Part shown: positions 34,207-41,828 of the stretch, one piece after another | How the letters are laid out: each line of letters opens with the position of its first letter | How positions within the stretch are numbered: the stretch's first letter is position 1 | Origin: Zeimonas sp964538505 | Lineage (GTDB): Bacteria; Pseudomonadota; Gammaproteobacteria; Burkholderiales; Burkholderiaceae_E | DNA length: 64,000 nucleotides | Reading direction: 5' to 3' | Assembly (NCBI GenBank): GCA_964538505.1 | Contig: CAZIDY010000002.1 | Span: forward strand, 137,919-201,918 | The notes under the pieces: model-generated | The model's input: the letters and a program-made list of their open reading frames with translations, nothing else | Databases searched by the model: none | Told to the model about the DNA's origin: nothing | Translations under genes and position numbers: made by a program

Positions 34207-36066
34207 ATGAGCGCTTCCGAGCGAACGCTCGGGTGGCTCCTGAGCGAATCGGCAAGCGAGCGCGGCATCGACCGCAGCGCGCTGGCGAAGGTTCTGCTCG
34301 ACGCGGCGCGCAACGCTGACGAGGCGCAGGCACGGCTCGATCGCGAAGCGGCCGAGGCCCGGCACGCGCCGCTCGAGCAGCTGCGCACGCTGCTGATGGG
34401 CCGCGAGCTCGAGACGCTCGAGCGACTGCGCGAGAACATCGACGACCCCGAGCGTTTCGCCTCCGCGGTGAGCCGTGCGCTGCCGAGCGCCGCCGCGCAG
34501 GCGGCCGCGCGCGACGAACGCCTTGCCGACGTGCTGACGCCGACTGTCGAGCGCGCTGCGCAACGGTCGATCCGCAACGATCCGCGCACGCTCGTCGACA
34601 TCATCCACCCGGTGATCGTGCCGGCGATCCGCAAGTCGATCGCCGAGACCCTCGACGGCACGCTGCAGTCGCTGAATGCGTCGCTCAAGCACGCCTTCAC
34701 GTTGCGCGGCCTGCGCTGGCGGTTGCGCGCGTGGCGCACCGGCGTGCCTTTCGCGCAGGTCGTTCTCGAGCAGACACTCGTCTTTCGCGTCGAGCATGTG
34801 TTCCTGATCCATCGGCACACCGGCCTGCTGATCGCGCAGGCGACTGCTCCCGATGCGACGAGCCAGGACCCGCAGCTGGTCTCGTCGATGCTCGTCGCGA
34901 TCCAGGACTTCGTGCGCGACTCGTTCTCGGGCAGCGATGGCGCGCTTGATGCGCTGCGTCACGGCGATCTGCTGCTGTGGTGCGAGCAGGGGCCGTCGGC
35001 ATCGCTGGTTGCCGTGATCCGCGGCAACCCGCCCAGCGCACTGCACGACACGCTGCGCGACGTGCTCGCGCGCATTCATGAGGAACGCCGACAGGCGCTC
35101 GAGGACTTCGATGGCGACAGCACCGCGCTCGCCGACGTCGCGGCGACGCTCGACGAATGCGTGCGCCTGCGCCAGATCGCGCCGCGTGCGCGCTCGGGCG
35201 GCGTTCCGTGGCTGCTCGCGCTCGTGCTGCTCGTCGTCTTCGGCTTCGCCGTCGATGCATGGAGGCGCTCGGGGCACGAGGCCGATCTGTGGGAGCGCTA
35301 CGTGGAGCGCCTGCGCTCCGAGCCCGGCATCGTCGTCGCCGACGCGAGCCGGACGGGCGACGGATGGCGGCTGAGCGGGCTGCGCGATCCGCTGGCCGCT
35401 GACCCGCAGCAGCTGCTGCGCCTGTCGGGCATCGATCCCGCGCGCGTGTCTGCGCAGTGGCAGCCGTATCAGGCGATGAACCCGCCTTTCGTGCTGCGGC
35501 GTCTGCAGACGAGCCTCGCGCCGCCGCCGACGGTGCTGCTCAGCACTTCGGGCGATGGCATCGTCGCGAGCGGCACCGCTTCGGCAGTCTGGCTGCAGAA
35601 GGCGCGTGCCTTCGCGAGCGCGCTGCCGCCGGGGTCACCGCCCTTTGACGTCAGCGCCGTTCACGAGCTGATCGATGCCGCGCTGGAACGGCTGCGCGAG
35701 GCGATCGAGTCGCGCACGCTGCATTTCGACGTGAACGAAGTGATGCCGACCGGTGACTTCGAGTCGACGCTCGACGCGGTGGCCGACGACATCGCGCAGC
35801 TGGTCGCCCGTTCGGCCGAGCTGCGCGTGAGTCCGCGCATCACCGTCACCGGGCACTCCGACTCCACCGGCAAGGGAACGACGAACCTGTCGCTGAGCGT
35901 GGCACGCGCGGAGGTCGTGCGGGCGTTGCTGATCAAGCGCGGCGTCTCGCCCGGGACGATCACCGTGCGCGGCGCCGGGCCGCTCGAGCCGCTGAGTGCC
36001 GAGGACTCTGCCGACGAACGATCGCGCAACCGTCGCGTGTCGTTCCGCGTGTCGATCGACGAATAG
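34207..36066 (+). CDS. membrane-spanning OmpA-family protein with longin/roadblock-like cytoplasmic region
   Basis: A 619-residue protein with a single transmembrane helix at about 333-353 (VPWLLALVLLVVFGFAVDAW). The cytoplasmic part has a helical stretch (1-165), then a region (about 190-310) whose pattern HVFLIHRHTGLLIAQATAP, LVSSMLVAIQDFVRDSF, GDLLLWCEQGPSASLVAVIR resembles longin/roadblock folds that bind small GTPases. Outside the membrane lie two BON-like stretches (about 360-490) and a C-terminal OmpA domain (about 500-619) with VTGHSDSTG, LSLSVARAEVVRALL and RSRNRRVSF, expected to bind peptidoglycan. The Ras-like GTPase is the next gene. Confidence 0.8.
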   Translation: MSASERTLGWLLSESASERGIDRSALAKVLLDAARNADEAQARLDREAAEARHAPLEQLRTLLMGRELETLERLRENIDDPERFASAVSRALPSAAAQAAARDERLADVLTPTVERAAQRSIRNDPRTLVDIIHPVIVPAIRKSIAETLDGTLQSLNASLKHAFTLRGLRWRLRAWRTGVPFAQVVLEQTLVFRVEHVFLIHRHTGLLIAQATAPDATSQDPQLVSSMLVAIQDFVRDSFSGSDGALDALRHGDLLLWCEQGPSASLVAVIRGNPPSALHDTLRDVLARIHEERRQALEDFDGDSTALADVAATLDECVRLRQIAPRARSGGVPWLLALVLLVVFGFAVDAWRRSGHEADLWERYVERLRSEPGIVVADASRTGDGWRLSGLRDPLAADPQQLLRLSGIDPARVSAQWQPYQAMNPPFVLRRLQTSLAPPPTVLLSTSGDGIVASGTASAVWLQKARAFASALPPGSPPFDVSAVHELIDAALERLREAIESRTLHFDVNEVMPTGDFESTLDAVADDIAQLVARSAELRVSPRITVTGHSDSTGKGTTNLSLSVARAEVVRALLIKRGVSPGTITVRGAGPLEPLSAEDSADERSRNRRVSFRVSIDE

Positions 36067-36100
36067 CGATCCAGGGCCTAGCGGCGAGCGCGAGCGAACG

Positions 36101-36595
36101 ATGCTGCAACGGAAGATCTGCATGCTCGGTGCCTTCTCGGTCGGCAAGACGAGTCTCGTGCGTCGCTACGTGACCGGCGTCTACTCCGATGCCTACCTGA
36201 CGACCGTAGGGGTCAAGGTCGACAAGAAGTCGCTCGATCTCGGCGGCCGCACGCTCGACCTGATCCTCTGGGATCTCGCCGGCGAGGACGAGGTCTCGAC
36301 GATCCGCATGAGCTATCTGCGCGGCAGCGCGGGTTATCTGCTGGTGGCCGACGGCACGCGGCCCATCACGCTCGAGGTCGCGCGTTCGCTGCAGCAGCGC
36401 GTCGAAGCCGAGCTGGGCCGGTTGCCCTTCGTCGTGCTGCTGAACAAGCGCGATCTCGTCGACGAATGGCAGCTCGCAGAAGACGAGGTCGCTGCGTTGG
36501 CGAACGGCGGATGGTCGATCCGCACGACGAGCGCGAAGTCGGGCGAAGGCGTCGATGATGCCTTTCGCGAGCTCGCCGGGCGCGTGATGCACTGA
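36101..36595 (+). CDS. Ras-superfamily small GTPase
   Basis: A 164-residue single-domain GTPase (ATG at 36101). All five G motifs are present: G1 GAFSVGKT (10-17), switch I Thr in LTTVGVKV (33-40), G3 WDLAGED (57-63), G4 NKRD (115-118) and G5 TSAK (143-146). The position of Ras Gln61 is Glu62, so intrinsic hydrolysis may be low and depend on a partner. There is no C-terminal Cys for lipidation. It resembles Rab-type more than translation GTPases. It lies 34 nt after the OmpA-family gene and 16 nt before the phosphatase, so all are co-transcribed. Confidence 0.88.
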   Translation: MLQRKICMLGAFSVGKTSLVRRYVTGVYSDAYLTTVGVKVDKKSLDLGGRTLDLILWDLAGEDEVSTIRMSYLRGSAGYLLVADGTRPITLEVARSLQQRVEAELGRLPFVVLLNKRDLVDEWQLAEDEVAALANGGWSIRTTSAKSGEGVDDAFRELAGRVMH

Positions 36596-36611
36596 GTCGG
36601 TAAACGACGCG

Positions 36612-37871
36612 ATGACGGACGCGCTGCCGCCCCCCGTCGCGCAGGCGCTCCACTCCGAGCTCTCGGCGCGGCGTTCGCTCGCGTGGTTGCGCATCGACGC
36701 GGCGCTCGCGCTCGTCGATGCGGGCGGAGACCTGTCGCACTACGGCCTCGATGCACTGCGCATCGGCGTGCCGGTCGGCGAGCAGGTGGTTTTCCTCGAC
36801 GGCTTCCTGCCGCTGGTCGAGTCGCCGTGCCTGCTGCGTTCGGTCGAGCTCGCCGCCGACCGTGCGACCGATATCCACCTGCATGCGCTCGACGGGCAGT
36901 CGTGGGTCGTGCTGCTCGACGTGACCGCCGAGCGCGAAGAGGCGCGGCGAATGCAGCAGAAGGCCTACGACACGACGCTGCTGCAGGAGCGCGAGGCAAG
37001 GCTCAATCGCGAGCTTGCGGCGGCGAACGAGGCATTGCGCGTCGCACAGCGCGAAATCGAGGCCTCGCGCGCGGCGCTGCAGCGCGTGCACGACCGCCTT
37101 TCGCTCGAGCTCGCCGATGCGGCTGCCTACGTGCGATCGATCCTGCCGCTGCCGATGCGATCGCCCTTCGTCATCGACTGGCGCTTCGTTCCGTCGGCAC
37201 AGCTGGGCGGCGACGCATTCGGATACCACTGGATCGACGACGCGCATTTTGCTTTGTACCTGCTCGACGTCTGCGGGCACGGCATCGGACCGTCGTTGCT
37301 GTCGGTGGGCGTGCTGAACACGCTGCGCAGCGGCTCGCTCCCCGGCGTCGATCCGCGCGACCCGGCGCAGGTGCTGCAAGGCCTGAACCGGCTCTATCCG
37401 ATGGCTTCGCACAACGATCTGTTCTTCACGCTGTGGTACGGCGTCTATTCGGTGGCGGATCGCCAGCTCGCGTATTCGGCGGCCGGACATCCGCCGGCGC
37501 TGCTCGTGCATCCGGACGATCGGGCGGAGCAACGCGGCGCTTCGACAACTGCGATGTCGTCCGACGACGCCCTCTGCACCGAAGCGCTGGCGACCCGCGG
37601 ACCTCCGATCGGCGCCGTTGTCGATGCTGCCTGGCAGACGGCGACGACGCTCGTTCCACAGCGCAGCCGGCTCTACCTGTTCAGCGACGGTGCCTTCGAG
37701 ATCCGTCGCGCCGACGGCTCGATGCTGAGTCACGCGGGCTTCGCCGCCCTCGTCTCGTCGCTCGGGGCGCTGCCGGTCGGCGAAGGGATCGATCGCCTGA
37801 TTGCACGCGCGCTCGAAGAGGGCGGCGGCGCCCTCGACGACGACCTGTCGATCGTCTGCTTCGCGCTCTGA
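36612..37871 (+). CDS. SpoIIE-type PP2C serine phosphatase with PAS-like N-terminus
   Basis: A 419-residue cytoplasmic phosphatase. Residues about 15-115 form a PAS-like sensor region, 115-175 a coiled coil (REEARRMQQKAYDTTLLQER), and 185-419 the PPM catalytic domain. Metal-binding motifs are intact: LGGDAFGYHWIDD, LDVCGHGIGPSLLS, YSAAGHPPALL, YLFSDGAFEI and GGALDDDLSIV. Its expected substrate is the phosphorylated STAS protein encoded 2 kb away on the other strand. It is the last gene of the plus-strand operon and converges on the permease gene with 31 nt between stops. Confidence 0.9.
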   Translation: MTDALPPPVAQALHSELSARRSLAWLRIDAALALVDAGGDLSHYGLDALRIGVPVGEQVVFLDGFLPLVESPCLLRSVELAADRATDIHLHALDGQSWVVLLDVTAEREEARRMQQKAYDTTLLQEREARLNRELAAANEALRVAQREIEASRAALQRVHDRLSLELADAAAYVRSILPLPMRSPFVIDWRFVPSAQLGGDAFGYHWIDDAHFALYLLDVCGHGIGPSLLSVGVLNTLRSGSLPGVDPRDPAQVLQGLNRLYPMASHNDLFFTLWYGVYSVADRQLAYSAAGHPPALLVHPDDRAEQRGASTTAMSSDDALCTEALATRGPPIGAVVDAAWQTATTLVPQRSRLYLFSDGAFEIRRADGSMLSHAGFAALVSSLGALPVGEGIDRLIARALEEGGGALDDDLSIVCFAL

Positions 37872-37902
37872 CGGACGCGCCGCGCGTCGCGGCGCGATTC
37901 GT

Positions 37903-39630
37903 TCAGTGATCGAAGCGCAGCCGCAGCGTCGAGCGTCCTTCGCGTTCGTCGCAGGAGACGCGATCGGCGACGCGTTTGACCAGGAAGCCGGCGAGCCGAC
38001 GCGTTGCGTCCTCCGAAGCGATGATCTCGTCGGCTGTCGGACGTTGCTTGGGGAACTCGAGCGGGTGCCCCTGCCAGCTCATCCGCACGCGCACGTTGAA
38101 TTCGTCGAACGACGCCGTGACATCGATCGGACCTTCGGCGCCGCCGGTGTCGTAGAGCACCTCGGCGGCCTGCGCTACACCGAAGGCCACCCGATCGATG
38201 ACGTCGCCGCGCGCGCCCCAGGCGGCGCCGAGCTCGTGCAGCCGTTCGTCGATGCGCGCGCTGTCGGAGGGCGGCGGCTCGATGCGAAAACGACCCGTAC
38301 GCGTGACGCCGATGCGGAACACGAGGTTCATCGCAAGCGCCGCGAGCGTGCCGAACACCAGCGGCGTACCGATCATCGAGCGAACGGCCGGTGGCAATGC
38401 TTCGATCATCGCCGGCGCGAGCTCGACCGACAGCCCGGCCAGCAGCCCCATCCCGATCACCAGCGTGCGCCTTGCGTCGATCAATCGTGAAGTCACGATC
38501 TGCACGCCCTGCACGATCATGTAGGCGGCGGAGAACACGAGCGTTGTGCCGAGCACGCCAGACGGAACCTGCAGTAGCAGCAACCCGAGCGCCGGGCTCA
38601 GGCCGAACAGCACGCAGACGACGGAGATCACGGGCCCGACGCGTCGGCTGTGCATGCCGGTGGCGACGGCCAGTCCCGACGCCGTCGAGGCCGTGTTGAG
38701 GCCCATGCCGCCGATCGATGCCGACAACATCGTTCCGAGCCCATCGCCGAGCACGCCGCCGCTGACGGCGCGCAGGTCGGCACGGACCCAGCGCGGCTCG
38801 CAGGCGTTCTGCAGGATGACGACGTTGCCGGCGGTCTTGATCGCACAGGCGAGTGCGGTGACCAGGAACGGAACGAGTAGCGCGGCGTCGAAGGACCAAC
38901 CGGGGTGCACGGTCAGCGGCCAGGCGACCAGCGAGCCGAGCAGCGCGGGTGTGTCCGAGGTTTCGGCCTCTAGCCCGAAGTGCAGCGAGACGAGCAGGCC
39001 CACCGCGGTGCCGATCAGCACGCAGGCGATGCGAAGCGAGCCTCGCGCCCATACGTTCAGCGCGACCATCACCGCCAGCGCAACGAGTGCTGCACCGATC
39101 GGCCCGAGCGGCGCCGTCGTGCCCGGTTCGGCGCTGGTGATCATCCGGACGCCGACCGCGCCGGTGGTGATGCCGACCAGCAGCACGACGATGCCGGCGA
39201 TCTCGGGCGGAAACACCGGTCGAAGCCGGTGCATCAGCGGCGCCAGCGCGATCTCGACCAGCGCCGCGACGAGCGTCATGCCGAGTACGAGCGACAGCCC
39301 GCCCATCTGCGCTGCGGCGATCGACGGAGCCAGATAGAGAATCGTCGGGCTCGGCCAGCACAGGAAGCCCGATCCGATGGGGCCGATCCGGTAGACCTGC
39401 AGCAGCAGCGCACCGCCGCAGGCGAGCAGCGTGAGGCTGACGAAGGCAGCGGTAATCGATGCTTCGACACCGGCGGCACGGGCGATCAGCAGCGGGTAGG
39501 CCAGCAGCGAAGTTGCGGCGACGAAGTGCTGCAGGCCCGACAGCAGCACGAGCAGCGGGGGAGGCGAGGAAAGCGGCCCCCAGAATCGGGGCTGATGAGG
39601 GTCGGACACCACGGGCCGAAGGCCGGACAC
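37903..39630 (-). CDS. NCS2-family permease fused to degenerate RsbW-like domain
   Basis: A protein of about 575 residues. Residues about 15-430 form an NCS2 (UraA/xanthine-type) transporter with 12-14 hydrophobic segments; family marks include GLQHFVAATSLL, FPPEIAGIVVLLVG, AGNVVILQNACE and GDGLGTMLSASIGGMGLNT. Residues about 440-575 form a soluble domain with the layout of anti-sigma-factor ATPases (IDERLHELGAAWGARGDVID, then VAFGVAQAAEVLYD), but the ATP-binding Asn is replaced and the G boxes are degenerate. The start is uncertain: GTG at 39630, 1 nt after the STAS stop, or GTG at 39612. A permease carrying a partner-switch domain is unusual. Confidence 0.82.
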   Translation of the reverse strand: MSGLRPVVSDPHQPRFWGPLSSPPPLLVLLSGLQHFVAATSLLAYPLLIARAAGVEASITAAFVSLTLLACGGALLLQVYRIGPIGSGFLCWPSPTILYLAPSIAAAQMGGLSLVLGMTLVAALVEIALAPLMHRLRPVFPPEIAGIVVLLVGITTGAVGVRMITSAEPGTTAPLGPIGAALVALAVMVALNVWARGSLRIACVLIGTAVGLLVSLHFGLEAETSDTPALLGSLVAWPLTVHPGWSFDAALLVPFLVTALACAIKTAGNVVILQNACEPRWVRADLRAVSGGVLGDGLGTMLSASIGGMGLNTASTASGLAVATGMHSRRVGPVISVVCVLFGLSPALGLLLLQVPSGVLGTTLVFSAAYMIVQGVQIVTSRLIDARRTLVIGMGLLAGLSVELAPAMIEALPPAVRSMIGTPLVFGTLAALAMNLVFRIGVTRTGRFRIEPPPSDSARIDERLHELGAAWGARGDVIDRVAFGVAQAAEVLYDTGGAEGPIDVTASFDEFNVRVRMSWQGHPLEFPKQRPTADEIIASEDATRRLAGFLVKRVADRVSCDEREGRSTLRLRFDH

Positions 39631-39631
39631 C

Positions 39632-39979
39632 CTATGCCGACCCGCCCGATGCTGCAGCGATCGCTTCGGATTTCTGCGGATGGATCGCGAAGAGCTCGAC
39701 GAAACCGGCGAGGTCGAACAACTGCTGCACCTTGTCCGAGAGCCCGCACAGATGCAGCGCCACCGCGTTCGTCCGGGCGACACGGTTGGCCACCAGCAGC
39801 GTGCGAAAGCCCGCGCTGCTGATGTACTCCAGCGCGCTCAGGTCGATCACCAGCGCGCCGATCGGCGTAGCGAGCGTCGCGTCGATCCGTTCGCCGAGCA
39901 TCGGCGCCGTGGTGCTGTCGATCCGTCCGCTCGCCGCGAGCAGCGTGATCCGCCCGAGTCGTTCCTCATGGAGTTCCAT
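39632..39979 (-). CDS. STAS-domain anti-anti-sigma-type protein
   Basis: A 115-residue SpoIIAA/RsbV-like protein. The core has LGRITLLAASGRIDSTTAPM, VIDLSALEYISSAGFRTLL and VALHLCGLSDKVQQLFDLAG. Aligning YISSAGF with the family YxDSSGL places the phosphorylatable residue at Ser55; the preceding Asp is Ser here. It should be phosphorylated by the RsbW-like kinase encoded upstream (14-nt overlap) and dephosphorylated by the SpoIIE-type phosphatase encoded on the other strand. Downstream comes the permease with its own RsbW-like domain, a second possible partner. Confidence 0.9.
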   Translation of the reverse strand: MELHEERLGRITLLAASGRIDSTTAPMLGERIDATLATPIGALVIDLSALEYISSAGFRTLLVANRVARTNAVALHLCGLSDKVQQLFDLAGFVELFAIHPQKSEAIAAASGGSA

Positions 39980-40439
39980 CGGATCGGGCTCCCGTGTGTC
40001 GCGTCCGTCTGCGGGTCAACGTCAGGTGATTGGTCTCGCCGATGCGGCGATAGCGCGTCTCGTCCATCAGTTGCCGCACGAAGTGGATTCCCAGGCCGCC
40101 TTCGCTGCGCTCCGACAGCGGCGAGTCGAGGTCGGGCGGCGCTGCGCTCAACGGGTCGAAGGCGAGACCGGCGTATTCGATCGTCACTTCCACGGCCGAT
40201 GCGGACAGGCGAAAGCGTACGTCGATCGGGTGGAAGCCGCCATCGGGAAACGCGTGGCGGATCGCGTTGGAGAGCACCTCGTCGAGGGCGACCTGCAGGT
40301 CGGCGAGTGCGTTCGCGTCGATGCCGGCGCGCCGTGCGAAGTCGCTGCAGCATTGCGCAACGGCGGCGATTTCCGGCAGCGCGTTCCCGATGGTGATCGA
40401 GACCACCTCGATGGGGCGAGTCGGGCTGCAGCGAGGCAT
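39966..40439 (-). CDS. RsbW/SpoIIAB-like serine kinase (HATPase_c)
   Basis: A 157-residue GHKL-fold protein. The N box LQVALDEVLSNAIRHAF (about 48-64) keeps the Glu and Asn needed for ATP and Mg binding; the G1 box is weak (VTIEYAGLAFDP lacks the usual Asp-Gly) and the G2 region reads GGLGIHFVRQLMDE. It should phosphorylate the STAS protein with which its gene overlaps by 14 nt. No sigma factor gene is close, so its binding target when free may be non-transcriptional. It is the first gene of the minus-strand operon. Confidence 0.88.
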   Translation of the reverse strand: MPRCSPTRPIEVVSITIGNALPEIAAVAQCCSDFARRAGIDANALADLQVALDEVLSNAIRHAFPDGGFHPIDVRFRLSASAVEVTIEYAGLAFDPLSAAPPDLDSPLSERSEGGLGIHFVRQLMDETRYRRIGETNHLTLTRRRTRHTGARSDGTP

Positions 40440-40520
40440 CGTGGCTCCGCGGGCTGGCGGAGCGTTGCGTACCCGCCGGTCCGCGCGACTTCGCGTGTGC
40501 GAATTGTAGGGGTTTCCCCG

Positions 40521-40940
40521 TCAGATCGCGCTGCGCCCGAAGGCCGCGGCGAGCTCGCGCGCGGCGCGCACGAGCAGAGTCGTGTCGGCGCCGACAGCGA
40601 CGAACAGCGCGCCTGCGTCGAGGTAGGTCTGCGCGAGCGCACGGTCGGAGGCGAGGATGCCGGGCGCCTTGCCGGCCGCGCGCACGGTCGCGATGCCGTC
40701 GAGCAGCACGCGCTGCACGTCCGGGTGCGCGGGCTGTCCGCGCAGGCCCATCGAGGCCGAGAGATCGGCCGGCCCGAAGAACACGCCGTCGACGCCGTCG
40801 ACCGACGCGATCTCACGCAGGTTCTCGATCGCGTCGACCGACTCGGCCTGCACGAGCAGGCACATGTGTGCGTCGGCCTGGTGTACGTAGTCGTCGACCT
40901 GGTTCCAGCGCGATGCGCGCGCGAGCGCGGCGCCCATGCC
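40521..40940 (-). pseudogene. C-terminal fragment of HpaI-type aldolase
   Basis: Residues GAALARASRWNQVDDYVHQA, VDGVDGVFFGPADLSASMG and GILASDRALAQTYLDAGA match the second half of 4-hydroxy-2-oxoheptanedioate aldolase (HpaI), including the metal/substrate region. About the first 120 residues, with the catalytic His and metal Glu, are missing. The break near 40940 joins, out of frame, a fragment of an hpaG gene. The stop codon is normal. It cannot be an active aldolase. Confidence 0.8.
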
Positions 40941-40944
40941 GCGC

Positions 40945-41151
40945 CTTCGTGCCGATCGTCAATTCCTTCGCCAGTTCCTTCACGTGGTCGGCGTAGTTCA
41001 GCCCGAGCGCGACGATGGTCTGCGGCTCGAAGGGCGGCAGCCAGACGACCTCGTCCTCTCGCAGCACGCGGCCGTCGGCCAGTCGAAGACCGTCGGGATG
41101 CGGCACGGCGTCGTGCACGGCCCCTGCGAATGCAACGCGCGCCGTCTTCAT
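40945..41151 (-). pseudogene. N-terminal fragment of HpaG2-type isomerase/decarboxylase
   Basis: ATG at 41151 opens MKTARVAFAGAVHDAVPH and continues through GLRLADGRVLREDEVVWLPP to VALGLNYADHVKELAKELT, the start of a fumarylacetoacetate-hydrolase-fold HpaG subunit. The likeness ends at about residue 66, where the frame enters the aldolase fragment in the wrong phase. About 190 residues with the metal-binding site are lost. Its start overlaps the stop of the preceding fragment (ATGA), the original operon junction. Confidence 0.78.
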
Positions 41152-41330
41152 GCGTACACCTGCGCGTCTGCAGCCAGCACTTCGCCGTGCAGCGAGCCGA
41201 TTGCATCGCAGTCGACGCGCCAGCGCTGGCCGGCTGCGGCCACGGGAGCGCCCTCGTGCACGCCGAGCACGAGCACGTCGCCGGGCTTCAACGTCATGAA
41301 TGCCGTCACCTCCTCCGGCACCGCAATCTT
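41148..41330 (-). pseudogene. C-terminal fragment of HpaG1-type isomerase/decarboxylase
   Basis: The minus strand reads EEVTAFMTLKPGDVLVLGVH then EGAPVAAAGQRWRVDCDAIG and ends at 41148. This is the last ~55 residues of an HpaG subunit (FMTLKPGDVLxLG is the family mark). Its front is missing and the fragment abuts the start of the divergent regulator gene, so a deletion removed the N-terminal part and probably the shared promoter. Confidence 0.7.
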
Positions 41331-41333
41331 CCG

Positions 41334-41768
41334 ATGCTGCTCGCGCAGGCGCGCGAACGCGTCTTTGCGCAGTTCCGTCCGATCCTGAACGCGCATGGAA
41401 TCACCGAGCAGCAGTGGCGAATCGTGCGCGCGCTGCTCGAAACCGGCCCGCTCGAGCCGTGCCAGATCGTTGCGCTTTGCGGCATCTCGAGCCCCAGCCT
41501 GGCCGGCGTGCTCGCACGGATGGAAGAAGTGGGCCTCGTGTCGCGCGAGCGCGTGGAGCGCGACAGGCGTCGCCTGCTCGTCTCGCTCACCGACGAGAGC
41601 CGTGCGCTCGCGGCGCGGATGGCGCCGGAGATCGAGGCTGTCTACGTTCGGCTCGAGCGGCAGCTCGACAAGGCGCGACTGCACGGGCTGTACCGCTCGC
41701 TCGACGAGATCATTGCGCGGCTCGGGCCCTCGGAGGGCCGACGCAAGCGCAGAAGCACTCTGGAGTGA
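41334..41768 (+). CDS. hpaR: MarR-family regulator, HpaR-like
   Basis: A 144-residue (or slightly longer) winged-helix regulator. From MLLAQARERVFAQFRPILNA, through GITEQQWRIVRALLETGPLE, to GVLARMEEVGLVSRERVERD with the wing RRLLVSLTD, it follows HpaR, the repressor of the homoprotocatechuate operon. In-frame codons just upstream (RHRNLP) also look like HpaR, but no ATG precedes them; the true start was probably lost at the deletion scar, leaving the ATG at 41334. Its normal targets (hpa genes) are mostly gone here. Confidence 0.78.
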   Translation: MLLAQARERVFAQFRPILNAHGITEQQWRIVRALLETGPLEPCQIVALCGISSPSLAGVLARMEEVGLVSRERVERDRRRLLVSLTDESRALAARMAPEIEAVYVRLERQLDKARLHGLYRSLDEIIARLGPSEGRRKRRSTLE

Positions 41769-41828
41769 ACGGCGACCTCGGGCTTCGAATTTGCTTCAGG
41801 CAGGTTTCGACAGACGAGGAGCGTTCAG

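Noticed and set aside
40813..41151. Intact 112-residue protein from the HpaG2 fragment
   Set aside because: Only the first ~66 residues match the family; the rest is out-of-frame aldolase sequence after a deletion.
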